From assembly GCA_005473895.2 (NCBI GenBank), contig SRJI02000034.1:1-49476 (forward strand): a stretch of 49,476 nucleotides of DNA, in the 5' to 3' direction. The notes under the pieces are model-generated. The model had not been told where the DNA came from and ran no database searches. It saw only the letters and a list, made by a program, of their open reading frames with translations. The DNA comes from Carideicomes alvinocaridis. GTDB taxonomy: Bacteria > Pseudomonadota > Alphaproteobacteria > Rhodobacterales > Rhodobacteraceae. Below, one piece after another: positions 1-7,333 of the stretch. A program made the position numbers and the translations under genes. The first letter of the stretch is position 1. Each line of letters opens with the position of its first letter.

Positions 1-2
1 CC

Positions 3-182
3 GATGCGCGCGCGCGGCTCTCCGGGATCGCCGGACATGCCCGGCTGGTGCGGGGCGCCGCCGTCGGGGGCATCCCGGCCTTCCCGCCGGAGCCCGCGCC
101 GGTGGCGGCGCTGTCGGCGGGGCTGCGGCGGCAATTCGATCCGCGGGGCATCCTCAACCCCGGGCTCATGGGCCCGGCCTGA
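3..182 (+). CDS. glcE: Glycolate oxidase FAD-binding subunit GlcE, C-terminal end (5' partial)
   Basis: Only the last 59 codons lie in the window; the gene begins upstream. The frame ends with QFDPRGILNPGLMGP, the usual C-terminus of GlcE, and stops 24 bases before glcF. GlcE is the second flavin subunit of the GlcDEF glycolate dehydrogenase that oxidises glycolate to glyoxylate. The identification rests on this tail and on the adjacency to glcF, the normal glcD-glcE-glcF order. The tail alone could also belong to another VAO-type FAD oxidase, but the neighbour makes GlcE much more likely. Confidence 0.88.
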   Translation, partial: DARARLSGIAGHARLVRGAAVGGIPAFPPEPAPVAALSAGLRRQFDPRGILNPGLMGPA

Positions 183-206
183 CGGGCCGAGACGAGAAGG
201 CAGGAC

Positions 207-1562
207 ATGCAGACCAATTTCACCGAAGCCCAGTTGCAGGATCCCGCGGTCGCGACCTCGAACCGCATCCTGCGATCCTGCGTGCATTGCGGCTTCTGCA
301 CGGCGACCTGCCCCACCTACCAGGTGCTGGGCGACGAATTGGACAGCCCCCGCGGCCGCATCTACCTGATCAAGGACATGCTGGAGAACGAGCGGGTGCC
401 GGACGCGAAGACCGTCAAGCATATCGACCGCTGCCTGTCCTGCCTGGCCTGCATGACCACCTGCCCCTCGGGCGTGCATTACATGCACCTCGTCGACCAT
501 GCCCGCGCCTATATCGAGAAACATTACCGCCGGCCCTGGCACGACCGCGCGCTGCGCTGGACGCTGGCGCGGATCCTGCCCCATCCGGGGCGGTTCCGGC
601 TGGCGCTGATCGCCGCCCGGATGGGCCGGCCGTTCCGCCGGCTGGTGCCGGATGCGCGGCTGCGGGCGATGCTGGACATGGCGCCCGCCCATATCCCGCC
701 GGTCAGCCGCAACGACGATCCGCAGACCTTTCCGGCCCGGCCGCCGCGCCGCCGCCGGGTCGCGCTGATGACCGGCTGCGCGCAGCGGGCGCTCAACACC
801 GACATCAACGACGCGACGATCCGGCTGCTGCGGCGGTTGGGCTGCGAGGTGGTGGTGGCCAGGGGCGCCGGCTGCTGTGGGGCGCTGACCCATCACATGG
901 GGCAGGAAGAGGCCGCGCATTCCAGCGCCGCGCGCAACATCCGCGCCTGGACCGACGAGATCGAGGGCGACGGGCTGGACGCCATCGTCATCAACACCTC
1001 CGGCTGCGGCACCACGGTGAAGGATTACGGCCACATGTTCCGCACCACCGACCTGGCGGAGCCCGCGGCGCGGGTGGCGGGGCTGGCGCGCGACGTGTCG
1101 GAGCTGCTGGCCGAGCTGATGGCCGAGGCGAAGGTGGAGGTGCCGAACCTCGCCCGCAGCGACATTGCCGGCACCGACGCCGTGAAGGGCGGCGACGAGG
1201 GCGGCGGGCCCATCCGCGTGGCCTATCACGCCGCCTGCTCGCTGCAGCACGGCCAGCAGATCAAGGACCATCCCAAGGCGCTGCTCAAGGCGGCGGGGTT
1301 CGAGGTGACGGAGCCGGCCGACAGCCACCTGTGCTGCGGCAGCGCCGGCACCTACAACCTGCTTCAGCCCGAGATCGCCGGCCAGCTCAAGACGCGCAAG
1401 ATCCGCACGCTGGAGGCCCGGGCCCCGGACGTGATCGCCGCCGGGAATATCGGCTGCATGATGCAGATCGCCAGTGGCAGCGGCGTGCCGGTGGTGCATA
1501 CGGTGGAGCTGCTCGACTGGGTGACCGGCGGGCCGCGGCCCCGGGCGCTGACACCATCGTGA
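207..1562 (+). CDS. glcF: Glycolate oxidase iron-sulfur subunit GlcF
   Basis: A 451-residue protein with two N-terminal 4Fe-4S ferredoxin motifs: CVHCGFCTATCPTY (Cys 25, 28, 31, 35) and CLSCLACMTTCPSG (Cys 76, 79, 82, 86). Two cysteine-rich CCG domains follow, visible as GAGCCGALTHHMG and HLCCGSAGTYN. GlcF passes electrons from the GlcD/GlcE flavins to the membrane quinone pool during oxidation of glycolate to glyoxylate. The start ATG has a purine-rich AGAAGGCAGG sequence just upstream. It is cotranscribed with glcE (24-base gap). Length and domain order are normal for the family and no defect is seen. Confidence 0.96.
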   Translation: MQTNFTEAQLQDPAVATSNRILRSCVHCGFCTATCPTYQVLGDELDSPRGRIYLIKDMLENERVPDAKTVKHIDRCLSCLACMTTCPSGVHYMHLVDHARAYIEKHYRRPWHDRALRWTLARILPHPGRFRLALIAARMGRPFRRLVPDARLRAMLDMAPAHIPPVSRNDDPQTFPARPPRRRRVALMTGCAQRALNTDINDATIRLLRRLGCEVVVARGAGCCGALTHHMGQEEAAHSSAARNIRAWTDEIEGDGLDAIVINTSGCGTTVKDYGHMFRTTDLAEPAARVAGLARDVSELLAELMAEAKVEVPNLARSDIAGTDAVKGGDEGGGPIRVAYHAACSLQHGQQIKDHPKALLKAAGFEVTEPADSHLCCGSAGTYNLLQPEIAGQLKTRKIRTLEARAPDVIAAGNIGCMMQIASGSGVPVVHTVELLDWVTGGPRPRALTPS

Positions 1563-1671
1563 CGGCGCCATGGTGACAACTCCTTCGTGACGGCGCGGCA
1601 AGGCCCGCCGCGCGCCCCAATTCTGCCCAACCGCCGGGCTATTCCGGACGGCGTTTTCCCGTGGAGGCCCC

Positions 1672-2523
1672 ATGCGATTCCTGCTGACACTCTGCCTCGT
1701 CCTGAGCCTCGGCCCGGTCCGGGCGGGGATGGCGGCGGCGCAGACCGTCCCGGACGGGACTGAGAGCGCGCTGCGCCGGCTGGATACCGGGGATGACAGC
1801 CGGGGGTGGGAGGCGGTCGGGCGGCTCGACCTCGGCGGGATCGGCTTCTGCACCGGGGCGCTGATCGCGACGGACCTGGTGCTCACCGCGGCGCATTGCC
1901 TTTACGACGGCAAGACCGGGCAGCGCATCCCGGCGGACCGGATCGAGTTCCTGGCCGGGTGGCGCAATGGCCGGGCCTCGGCCTATCGCCGGGTGCGCCG
2001 CGCCCTGCCCCACCCGGATTACGTCTTCGAGGCCGAGGCCTCGGCCGAGCGGGTGACCGACGACCTGGCCCTGCTCAGGCTCTATCACCCGGTGAACAAC
2101 ACCACCGTCATCCCCTTCGAGACGGCGCATAACCCGGCGCCGGGCGACCGGATCGGCGTGGTCTCCTATGCGAGGGACCGGGCGGAGGCGCCGTCGCTGC
2201 AGGAACTCTGCGAGGTGAAGGCCCGGCAGGACGGCATCGTCATCATGACCTGCGATGTCGATTTCGGCTCGTCCGGGGCCCCGGTCTTCAGCCTGGAGGG
2301 CGGGCGGCCGCGCATCGTCTCCGTCGTCTCCGCCAAGGCGATGGTGGCCGGTGAGCCGGTCTCGCTCGGGACCGCGCTGGAGGAGCCGCTGGCCACGCTT
2401 CGCCACCTGATGGAGGGGGAGTCGCTGGTGGGCAGTTCCGGCAGCGGGCAGCCCCGCCGCATCCAGCGCCTGTCGAACGAGGGCGCGCGCGGCGCGGGCG
2501 GGGCAAAGTTCGTCCGGCCATGA
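1672..2523 (+). CDS. Secreted trypsin-like serine protease (first of a tandem pair)
   Basis: A 283-residue protein beginning with a hydrophobic Sec signal peptide (about residues 1-23, ending near MAAAQ). The catalytic triad of the chymotrypsin/V8 fold is visible: His75 in TAAHC, Asp131 in TDDLALLRL and Ser201 in DFGSSGAPVF. GSSGAP instead of GDSGGP is common in bacterial V8-like members. It should act in the periplasm or outside the cell; the substrate is unknown. GTGGAGG precedes the ATG. The stop overlaps the start of the next gene, a paralogue, by four bases (ATGA), so the two are probably translated together. The C-terminus GGAKFVRP is nearly identical to that of the paralogue. Confidence 0.9.
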   Translation: MRFLLTLCLVLSLGPVRAGMAAAQTVPDGTESALRRLDTGDDSRGWEAVGRLDLGGIGFCTGALIATDLVLTAAHCLYDGKTGQRIPADRIEFLAGWRNGRASAYRRVRRALPHPDYVFEAEASAERVTDDLALLRLYHPVNNTTVIPFETAHNPAPGDRIGVVSYARDRAEAPSLQELCEVKARQDGIVIMTCDVDFGSSGAPVFSLEGGRPRIVSVVSAKAMVAGEPVSLGTALEEPLATLRHLMEGESLVGSSGSGQPRRIQRLSNEGARGAGGAKFVRP

Positions 2524-3359
2524 GCAGCCGCCGCCTCCTTGCCGCGGCCCTGCTCGGCGCCCTCGTGACCCTGCCGCAAGCGGGCGGTGCCAATTCCACG
2601 CTCGAAAGCCTCGACCGGCGCACCGACATCCTGGGATGGGAAGCGGTGGGCCGCATCGACATCGGCGGCGAGGGCTATTGCACCGGGGTCCTGATCGCCC
2701 CGGACCTCGTGCTGACCGCCGCTCATTGCCTGTTCGACACCGAGGGCCAGGCCCGGACCGCGCGTGATTTCGACTTCCGCGCGGGCCTGCGCGACGGGCG
2801 CAGCCTCGCGTCGCGGCATGTGCGGCGGGCGGTGGCCCATCCGGACTACGACCCGGCGGGCGGCGCCTCGATCGACAACATGCGCCATGACGTGGCCCTG
2901 CTGGAGCTGGCCTCCGCCATTCCCAGCACCACCGCCGCCCCCTTCGCGCTGTCCAGCGGCGGGGCGGAGGCGCGACGGGTCAGCGTGGTCTCCTACGGGC
3001 AGGGGCGCGACGCGGCCCCGTCCTGGCAGCGCGATTGCGGCATCGTCGAGCGGTTCCGCGGGCTGATCAGCTTCGATTGCGACGTGACCTTCGGATCCTC
3101 CGGCGCGCCGGTCTTCCTGACCGAGGGCAGCCGCGCGCGGGTCCTGTCGCTGATCAGCGCGGGGCATTTCGAGGAGGGTCGCACCCTCTCCTTCGGCATG
3201 GACCTGCCCGAGGCGGTGGCGGCCGTGAAACGCGAGATGCGCCGCGCCCCCGGCACCGCCCCCGCGGCCTCGGCCGGGGCTGCCCCGCCGCCGCCGATCC
3301 GGCGCATCGGGGTGGGCGAGAACCGCAGCAGCACGGGCGCCAAGTTCGTTCGCCCGTGA
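2520..3359 (+). CDS. Secreted trypsin-like serine protease (second of a tandem pair)
   Basis: A 279-residue paralogue of the preceding gene, with a signal peptide (about residues 1-24), His69 in TAAHC, Asp124 in RHDVALLEL and Ser194 in TFGSSGAPVF. The shared blocks GWEAVGR, CTG.LIA.DLVLTAAHCL, HPDY, VVSY and GSSGAPVF indicate a tandem duplication that has since diverged widely. The region before the tail (residues about 240-255) is Ala/Pro-rich, and the protein ends TGAKFVRP like its partner. The start ATG overlaps the upstream stop as ATGA. Substrate and partners are unknown. Both triads are intact, so there is no sign that one copy is a pseudoenzyme. Confidence 0.9.
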   Translation: MSSRRLLAAALLGALVTLPQAGGANSTLESLDRRTDILGWEAVGRIDIGGEGYCTGVLIAPDLVLTAAHCLFDTEGQARTARDFDFRAGLRDGRSLASRHVRRAVAHPDYDPAGGASIDNMRHDVALLELASAIPSTTAAPFALSSGGAEARRVSVVSYGQGRDAAPSWQRDCGIVERFRGLISFDCDVTFGSSGAPVFLTEGSRARVLSLISAGHFEEGRTLSFGMDLPEAVAAVKREMRRAPGTAPAASAGAAPPPPIRRIGVGENRSSTGAKFVRP

Positions 3360-3383
3360 CGTCGGCGGACCGCCGCCCAGCCT

Positions 3384-3413
3384 CTTGAAACCCTCCTCCG
3401 GCCGACCCAGATT
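3384..3413 (+). promoter_or_regulatory. Putative RpoH-type heat-shock promoter for the Hsp20 gene
   Basis: CTTGAAA (3384-3390), a 15-base spacer, then CCCAGATT (3406-3413) resembles the sigma-32 consensus CTTGAAA-N(11-16)-CCCCATnT. It lies about 100 bases upstream of a small heat-shock protein gene, where such a promoter is expected. The -10 half deviates at two positions, so this is a prediction only. Confidence 0.5.
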
Positions 3414-3422
3414 CAGCCCGTG

Positions 3423-3443
3423 ACGGTGCCCGAACGGGACCGT
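3423..3443 (+). other. Stem-loop in the 5' untranslated region of hsp20
   Basis: ACGGT (3423-3427) pairs with ACCGT (3439-3443) and CCCG (3429-3432) with CGGG (3435-3438), leaving one bulged G and a tiny loop. It would sit near the 5' end of the predicted heat-shock transcript, about 70 bases before the start codon. Its function is unknown; RNA-thermometer or stabilising roles are possible. Confidence 0.45.
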
Positions 3444-3511
3444 CCGTGACCCGCCTGTCCCGATGGGAAGGCATCCATGACAACGGTATCGCTCACTGGA
3501 GGATGACCATC

Positions 3512-3979
3512 ATGCGTAGTTTCGATCTCGCACCCTTTTACCGCTCGACCGTCGGCTTCGACCAGATCGCCGACCTGATGGACCGTGTGCTTGCCAATGA
3601 CGGCGCACAATCCACCTATCCCCCGTACAACATCGAGAAGACCGCCGACGACACCTACCGCATCTCCATCGCGGTGGCAGGCTTCTCGGCTGACGACCTG
3701 AACGTGGAAGTGAAGGAAAAGGCGCTCGTCGTCTCGGCCCGCAAGGCCGATGAGGACGAAACCCGCAGCTTCCTCCACCGTGGCATCGCCACCCGCGCTT
3801 TCGAACGTCGCTTCCACCTGGCCGACCACGTGGTGGTGACCGGCGCCAGCCACGCCGACGGGATGCTCCATATCGACCTGGAGCGCGAGATTCCCGAGGC
3901 GCTGAAGCCGCGTCGCATCGAGATCGCGAAGAGTGACGGCACCAGCAAGGACGTCGTGGACGCGAAGGCCGTGAACTAA
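3512..3979 (+). CDS. Small heat-shock protein, Hsp20/IbpA family
   Basis: A 155-residue alpha-crystallin-type chaperone that holds unfolded proteins for refolding by DnaK/ClpB. The start YNIEKTADDTYRISIAVAGF and the stretch LNVEVKEKALVVSARK are the characteristic beta-strands; the N-terminus MRSFDLAPFYRSTVGFD is typical of the IbpA class. I chose ATG 3512 because GGAGG at 3498-3502 is nine bases before it. The earlier in-frame ATG at 3503 touches that Shine-Dalgarno, and an upstream GTG at 3446 would add non-family sequence. It is a single gene, with a heat-shock-like promoter upstream and a strong terminator downstream. Confidence 0.95.
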   Translation: MRSFDLAPFYRSTVGFDQIADLMDRVLANDGAQSTYPPYNIEKTADDTYRISIAVAGFSADDLNVEVKEKALVVSARKADEDETRSFLHRGIATRAFERRFHLADHVVVTGASHADGMLHIDLEREIPEALKPRRIEIAKSDGTSKDVVDAKAVN

Positions 3980-4023
3980 GACTTACCTCGGTTTTCGTTA
4001 TCGCCGGCCCCCGGGTCGGCGAG

Positions 4024-4062
4024 GCGCCCCGCGGGACATCCCACCGCGGGGCGCTTTTATTT
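4024..4062. terminator. Intrinsic terminator after hsp20, probably bidirectional
   Basis: A perfect 11-bp stem, GCGCCCCGCGG (4024-4034) with CCGCGGGGCGC (4044-4054), nine-base loop, followed by TTTTATTT. It lies between the convergent hsp20 and HTH genes. The T-run favours plus-strand termination; the minus side lacks a clear T-run. Confidence 0.88.
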
Positions 4063-4280
4063 CAGGAATCCGGCTGGCCCGCCTCGCCCTCTTCGTCGAG
4101 GAAGATCGCCTCGATCGGCGCCCCCAGCACCCGCGCGATGCGGAAAGCCAGCGGCAGGCTGGGATCGTAGCGCCCGCGCTCCAACGCGTTCACCGTCTGG
4201 CGCGAGACTTCCAGCCGCAGGGCAAGCTCTGCCTGCGACCAGCCGTGGCCCGTGCGCATCTCGCGGATCCGGTTCCTCAT
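4062..4280 (-). CDS. Small XRE-family HTH transcriptional regulator
   Basis: A 72-residue protein that is almost entirely one Cro/CI-type helix-turn-helix: RIREMRTGHGWSQAELAL followed by VSRQTVNALERGRYDPSL. This length and motif match the YgzD/YozG-like minimal regulators usually encoded with a small membrane protein. Its start overlaps the stop of the upstream membrane protein gene by four bases (ATGA), so they form a two-gene operon. It is probably an autorepressor; the signal is unknown. The acidic C-terminus (DEEGEAGQPDS) lies outside the DNA-binding fold. Confidence 0.88.
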   Translation of the reverse strand: MRNRIREMRTGHGWSQAELALRLEVSRQTVNALERGRYDPSLPLAFRIARVLGAPIEAIFLDEEGEAGQPDS

Positions 4281-4663
4281 CCGTAGCGCAGGCGCCCCAG
4301 CAGCACCCCTGCCGTCCAGAGCACCGCCATCAGCGGCAGCACCGCGAACATCGACAGCCGCGGGAAGCCCACGTTTTCCAGGAAGCCGTAGCTGAAGGTC
4401 AGGATCGCGGTCAGCGCGAAGGCGAGGCTCAGCGCCTCGAGTTGGAGCCGCCGCTGCATCTCGTCGAGCCGCCGCATCTGGCGCAGCACCGCCCAGCAGA
4501 CCGCCAGCCCCGGCAGAACCGGCGCCAGGGAGACCGCCAGCGCCAGCGCACCCCCGGTTCCGTCCTCCACGCCCTCCTGTCCCGCCAGCCAGCGCAGGGA
4601 GACCACGAGGCACAGCATGTAGGCGGCCAGCGCGCCGCCCAGCTCCACGAAATACCGCCGCAT
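4277..4663 (-). CDS. Small integral membrane protein paired with an HTH regulator
   Basis: A 128-residue protein with about four hydrophobic segments: near residues 7-27, 42-63, 78-98 and 103-122. Between the second and third lies a charged amphipathic stretch, RQMRRLDEMQRRLQLEA. I recognise no enzymatic motif. Such proteins are commonly encoded directly upstream of a minimal XRE regulator, as here, and may sense something at the membrane or modulate the regulator; that is inference. GGGAGGAC precedes the ATG. The promoter region carries two identical 10-bp direct repeats. Confidence 0.8.
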   Translation of the reverse strand: MRRYFVELGGALAAYMLCLVVSLRWLAGQEGVEDGTGGALALAVSLAPVLPGLAVCWAVLRQMRRLDEMQRRLQLEALSLAFALTAILTFSYGFLENVGFPRLSMFAVLPLMAVLWTAGVLLGRLRYG

Positions 4664-4691
4664 GACCTGTCCTCCCGATGAATGACAAGGA

Positions 4692-4735
4692 CGCTTTACA
4701 TTTCGGCCCGCCTTTGTGTCAAGTTCGCTTTACAT
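4692..4735 (-). promoter_or_regulatory. Direct-repeat operator and promoter of the membrane protein/HTH operon
   Basis: CGCTTTACAT occurs at 4692-4701 and again at 4726-4735, i.e. ATGTAAAGCG twice on the minus strand, 34 bases apart. On the minus strand TTGACA (4715-4720) lies between them, 16-18 bases before TGTAAA. The repeats therefore flank a plausible -35 and overlap the -10, a good position for autorepression by the HTH protein. The same region is upstream of truB on the other strand. Confidence 0.5.
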
Positions 4736-4816
4736 CCCGGCGGGCAGGCGCCTGAACCGTTGACCGCGCCGCCGGGCTTTTGTACCTCGCCATCTTCCAA
4801 GGCACAGAGAGGCATG

Positions 4817-5722
4817 ATGGCACGCAAGAAGGGACGCGACATTTCCGGCTGGCTGGTGGTCGACAAGCCGGCGGGCCTGACCTCCACCTCGGTGGTCAAC
4901 AAGGTCCGCTGGGCGCTGGATGCCAAGAAGGCGGGCCATGCCGGCACGCTCGACCCCGATGCCACCGGCGTGCTGGCCGTGGCGCTTGGCGAAGCGACCA
5001 AGACCGTGCCCTTCGTGACCGATGCGCTGAAATCCTACCGGTTCACCGTGCGGCTGGGCCAGTCGACCAACACCGACGACGCCGAGGGAGAGGTGATCGC
5101 CGAGAGCGACGCGCGCCCCTCGGACGACGAGATCAAGGAGGCGCTGCAGGGCTTCGTGGGCGAGATCATGCAGGTCCCGCCCAAGTTCTCCGCCGTCAAG
5201 ATCGACGGCCAGCGCGCCTACAAGCTGGCCCGCGCCGGCGAGGAGGTGGAGCCCGAGCCGCGCCCGCTCTGGGTGGAAGAGCTGGTGCTGACCGACCGCC
5301 CCGACCCGGACCACGTCGAGCTTGAGATGATCTGCGGCAAGGGCGGCTATGTCCGCTCCATCGCCCGCGATCTGGGCGAAAAGCTGGGCTGCCACGGCCA
5401 CGTGCGCGAGCTGCGCCGCCTCTGGTCCGGCCCCTTCGACGCGGAGGATGGCATCACCCTGGCCGAGGTCGAGGAAATGGCGCGCAGCCCCGCGCTGGAC
5501 GACCGGCTCCTGCCGGTGGAGATCGCGCTGGCCGACCTGCCCGAGCTGAAATGCACCCCCGAAGCGGCGGCCAGGCTGGGCAACGGCAATCCCGGCAAGG
5601 TGATCGCCACCGACGTGGAATATGGCGACGAATGCTGGGCCAGCCTCGACGGCAAACCCGTCGCGGTGGGCATCTACAAGGCCGGCGAGCTGCACCCGAC
5701 CCGCGTCTTCCGCCTGGGCTGA
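4817..5722 (+). CDS. truB: tRNA pseudouridine(55) synthase TruB
   Basis: A 301-residue enzyme that converts U55 of the tRNA T-loop to pseudouridine. The catalytic aspartate is Asp46 in [15 protein letters not shown]; other family blocks are [29 protein letters not shown] and [16 protein letters not shown] chose ATG 4817 because AGAGAGG ends four bases before it; ATG 4814 is one base away from the SD, and longer starts upstream give sequence that is not TruB. It begins a co-directional run with DUF1643, rpsO and pnp, the usual translation/RNA neighbourhood in bacteria. Confidence 0.97.
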   Translation: MARKKGRDISGWLVVDKPAGLTSTSVVNKVRWALDAKKAGHAGTLDPDATGVLAVALGEATKTVPFVTDALKSYRFTVRLGQSTNTDDAEGEVIAESDARPSDDEIKEALQGFVGEIMQVPPKFSAVKIDGQRAYKLARAGEEVEPEPRPLWVEELVLTDRPDPDHVELEMICGKGGYVRSIARDLGEKLGCHGHVRELRRLWSGPFDAEDGITLAEVEEMARSPALDDRLLPVEIALADLPELKCTPEAAARLGNGNPGKVIATDVEYGDECWASLDGKPVAVGIYKAGELHPTRVFRLG

Positions 5723-5731
5723 GGGCAAGGC

Positions 5732-6244
5732 ATGATCACCCGGCACCACCTCAAGGACGACGCGGAATCCACGGCCGTCTATTCCGATTGCGAACGCTAC
5801 CGCTACCTGCTGACCCGCACCTGGGATCCGGCGGGGAAGCGGGCGCTGTTCATCATGCTCAACCCCTCCACCGCCACGGAGATCCAGAACGATCCGACGG
5901 TCGAGCGCTGTGAACGCCGCGCGCGGACGCTGGGCTTCGGGGCGTTCCGGGTCTGCAACATCTTTGCCTGGCGCGACACCGATCCCCGCCAGATGCGCCG
6001 CGCCGAGGATCCCGTGGGGCCGGAGAACGACGCCGCCATCCTGCAAAGCTGCCCCTGGGCGGACCAGATCGTGGCGGCCTGGGGCACCCACGGCGCGCAT
6101 CTGGGCCGCGGGCCGGAGGTGGCGCGGCTGCTGAAAACCACCGGCCGGCCGATCCATGTCCTCGGGCTGACCAAGGACGGTCATCCCAAGCACCCGCTCT
6201 ATATCGGCTACGCCAGGCAGCCGGAGCCCTGGGACATCCCCTGA
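5732..6244 (+). CDS. DUF1643 family protein
   Basis: A 170-residue protein with the hallmark blocks of DUF1643: RYLLTRTWDPAGKRALFIMLNPSTA, DPTVERCERRARTLGFG, NIFAWRDTDPRQM and AAWGTHG, with the GLTKDGHPKHPLYI tail (described here in pieces). The family has no established biochemical function. It begins nine bases after the truB stop with GGGCAAGGC as ribosome-binding site, so it is probably cotranscribed with truB. No membrane segment or signal peptide is seen. Confidence 0.9.
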   Translation: MITRHHLKDDAESTAVYSDCERYRYLLTRTWDPAGKRALFIMLNPSTATEIQNDPTVERCERRARTLGFGAFRVCNIFAWRDTDPRQMRRAEDPVGPENDAAILQSCPWADQIVAAWGTHGAHLGRGPEVARLLKTTGRPIHVLGLTKDGHPKHPLYIGYARQPEPWDIP

Positions 6245-6284
6245 CCGGCGGCACCTGGACCCAGCGTTGCGCCCCGATTCCCGC

Positions 6285-6313
6285 TTTCATTCGCGGCCGA
6301 TCTGGTCTATGGT
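6285..6313 (+). promoter_or_regulatory. Possible promoter of rpsO
   Basis: A -10-like TATGGT (6308-6313) is preceded by a poor -35, TTTCAT (6285-6290), at 17 bases. It would start transcription just before the paired stem-loops of the leader. Support is weak and based only on position and -10 similarity. Confidence 0.3.
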
Positions 6314-6320
6314 CTGCCAT

Positions 6321-6358
6321 CCGCGGACCCTTTCCGCGGCCCTCCGTCTGTCGGAGGG
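6321..6358 (+). promoter_or_regulatory. Structured rpsO leader, candidate S15 autoregulatory RNA
   Basis: Two adjacent perfect stem-loops lie in the untranslated region 66-104 bases upstream of rpsO: CCGCGG (6321-6326) with CCGCGG (6334-6339), and CCCTCCG (6340-6346) with CGGAGGG (6352-6358). Ribosomal protein S15 is known to repress its own mRNA through leader structures in several phyla, including Alphaproteobacteria. Whether this is such an element is inference from position and structure. Confidence 0.5.
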
Positions 6359-6424
6359 AATGCTCCACGGGCCCTGCTGGACGACATCCCGGCTTGTGCC
6401 ATAACCCCTGAAAAGGAGACCCCG

Positions 6425-6694
6425 ATGTCGATTACCGTCGAAGAAAAATCCCGCCTGATGAAGGAATTCGCGACCAAGGAAGGCGACACCGGTTCGCCGG
6501 AAGTCCAGATCGCGATCCTGACCTCGCGGATCACCACCCTGACCGAGCACTTCAAGACCCACGCGAAGGACAACCATTCGCGCCGCGGCCTGCTGAAGCT
6601 CGTGGCCCAGCGCCGCAAGCTGCTCGACTATCTCAAAGGCAAGGAAGAGGCCCGTTACCAGGACCTCATCAAGCGCCTCGGCATCCGCCGCTGA
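6425..6694 (+). CDS. rpsO: 30S ribosomal protein S15
   Basis: An 89-residue protein, exactly the normal length, that binds the central domain of 16S rRNA and forms intersubunit bridges. It is recognised from [33 protein letters not shown] and [22 protein letters not shown] ends six bases before the ATG. It is preceded by a structured leader that may mediate S15 feedback and followed at once by a strong terminator. In enterobacteria rpsO and pnp are adjacent; here two sensory genes lie between them. Confidence 0.98.
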   Translation: MSITVEEKSRLMKEFATKEGDTGSPEVQIAILTSRITTLTEHFKTHAKDNHSRRGLLKLVAQRRKLLDYLKGKEEARYQDLIKRLGIRR

Positions 6695-6720
6695 GCGACG
6701 CCGACCGAAGAGATTTACAA

Positions 6721-6745
6721 GGGCCGCCCCGCGCGGCCCTTTTTT
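6721..6745 (+). terminator. Intrinsic terminator after rpsO
   Basis: GGGCCGC (6721-6727) pairs with GCGGCCC (6733-6739) and is followed by six T residues. It would separate rpsO transcription from the sensory genes and pnp. Confidence 0.9.
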
Positions 6746-6823
6746 GTTGCGATCCGGCCGGTCCTTAACCGCTTCGCAAGCCCTGTCCGAGATGCTGGGG
6801 CGAGTCGGAGCGGAAGAGAATCG

Positions 6824-7333
6824 ATGGACCAGGTCGAATACAGTTTCGCGGATTCGCCGATCACCCGTGACCGGGACCAGTTCCTGCGTGAATTGCTGCG
6901 CGAGCTGGCCGGCATTCTCGAGGATACCGTCGGGCTCGAGGAAGCGGCCGGCTTCATCGCGCTGGTCGGCGGCCGCATCGGCGAGATGATGGACCAGGAA
7001 TACCGCCGCGCGGCCGGGACGGCCCGACTCGAGGCGCGGCAGGTGGCCGCGGCGCTGGTCGATCTCAAGGCCAGGATCGAGGGCGGCTTCTCCGTCGAAA
7101 GCATGGCGCCCGACCGGATCGTGCTCGTCAACACCCGCTGCCCCTTTGGCCGCTACGTCGAAGGGCGCGAATCCCTCTGCATGATGACCTCCAACGTCTT
7201 CGGCCGGCTTGCCGCCAACAACCTCGGCTATGCCCGGGTCGAACTGGCCCAGACCCAGGCGCGGGGGGATCCCGGCTGCCGGGTTATCGTTCACCTACAG
7301 GAAGGCGACGAAGGTCTTGAGTATTTCGGTTGA
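6824..7333 (+). CDS. Methanogen output domain 1 (MoD1)-type protein
   Basis: A 169-residue soluble protein that resembles the methanogen output domain 1 family: an N-terminal helical part (residues 15-75) followed by FSVESMAPDRIVLVNTRCPFG and ESLCMMTSNVFGRLA. The two cysteines CPFG and LCMM are the conserved pair of this domain and could bind a ligand or metal. Such domains occur as output or sensory parts of signalling systems; no catalytic residues are visible. It overlaps the following histidine kinase by 17 bases, so the two are probably translationally coupled and work together. Function beyond signalling is unknown. The family call is from memory of its motifs. Confidence 0.7.
   Translation: MDQVEYSFADSPITRDRDQFLRELLRELAGILEDTVGLEEAAGFIALVGGRIGEMMDQEYRRAAGTARLEARQVAAALVDLKARIEGGFSVESMAPDRIVLVNTRCPFGRYVEGRESLCMMTSNVFGRLAANNLGYARVELAQTQARGDPGCRVIVHLQEGDEGLEYFG

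Noticed and set aside
1557-1596. 12-bp direct repeat TCGTGACGGCGC at the end of glcF
   Set aside because: Short GC-rich repeat with no further context; likely chance.
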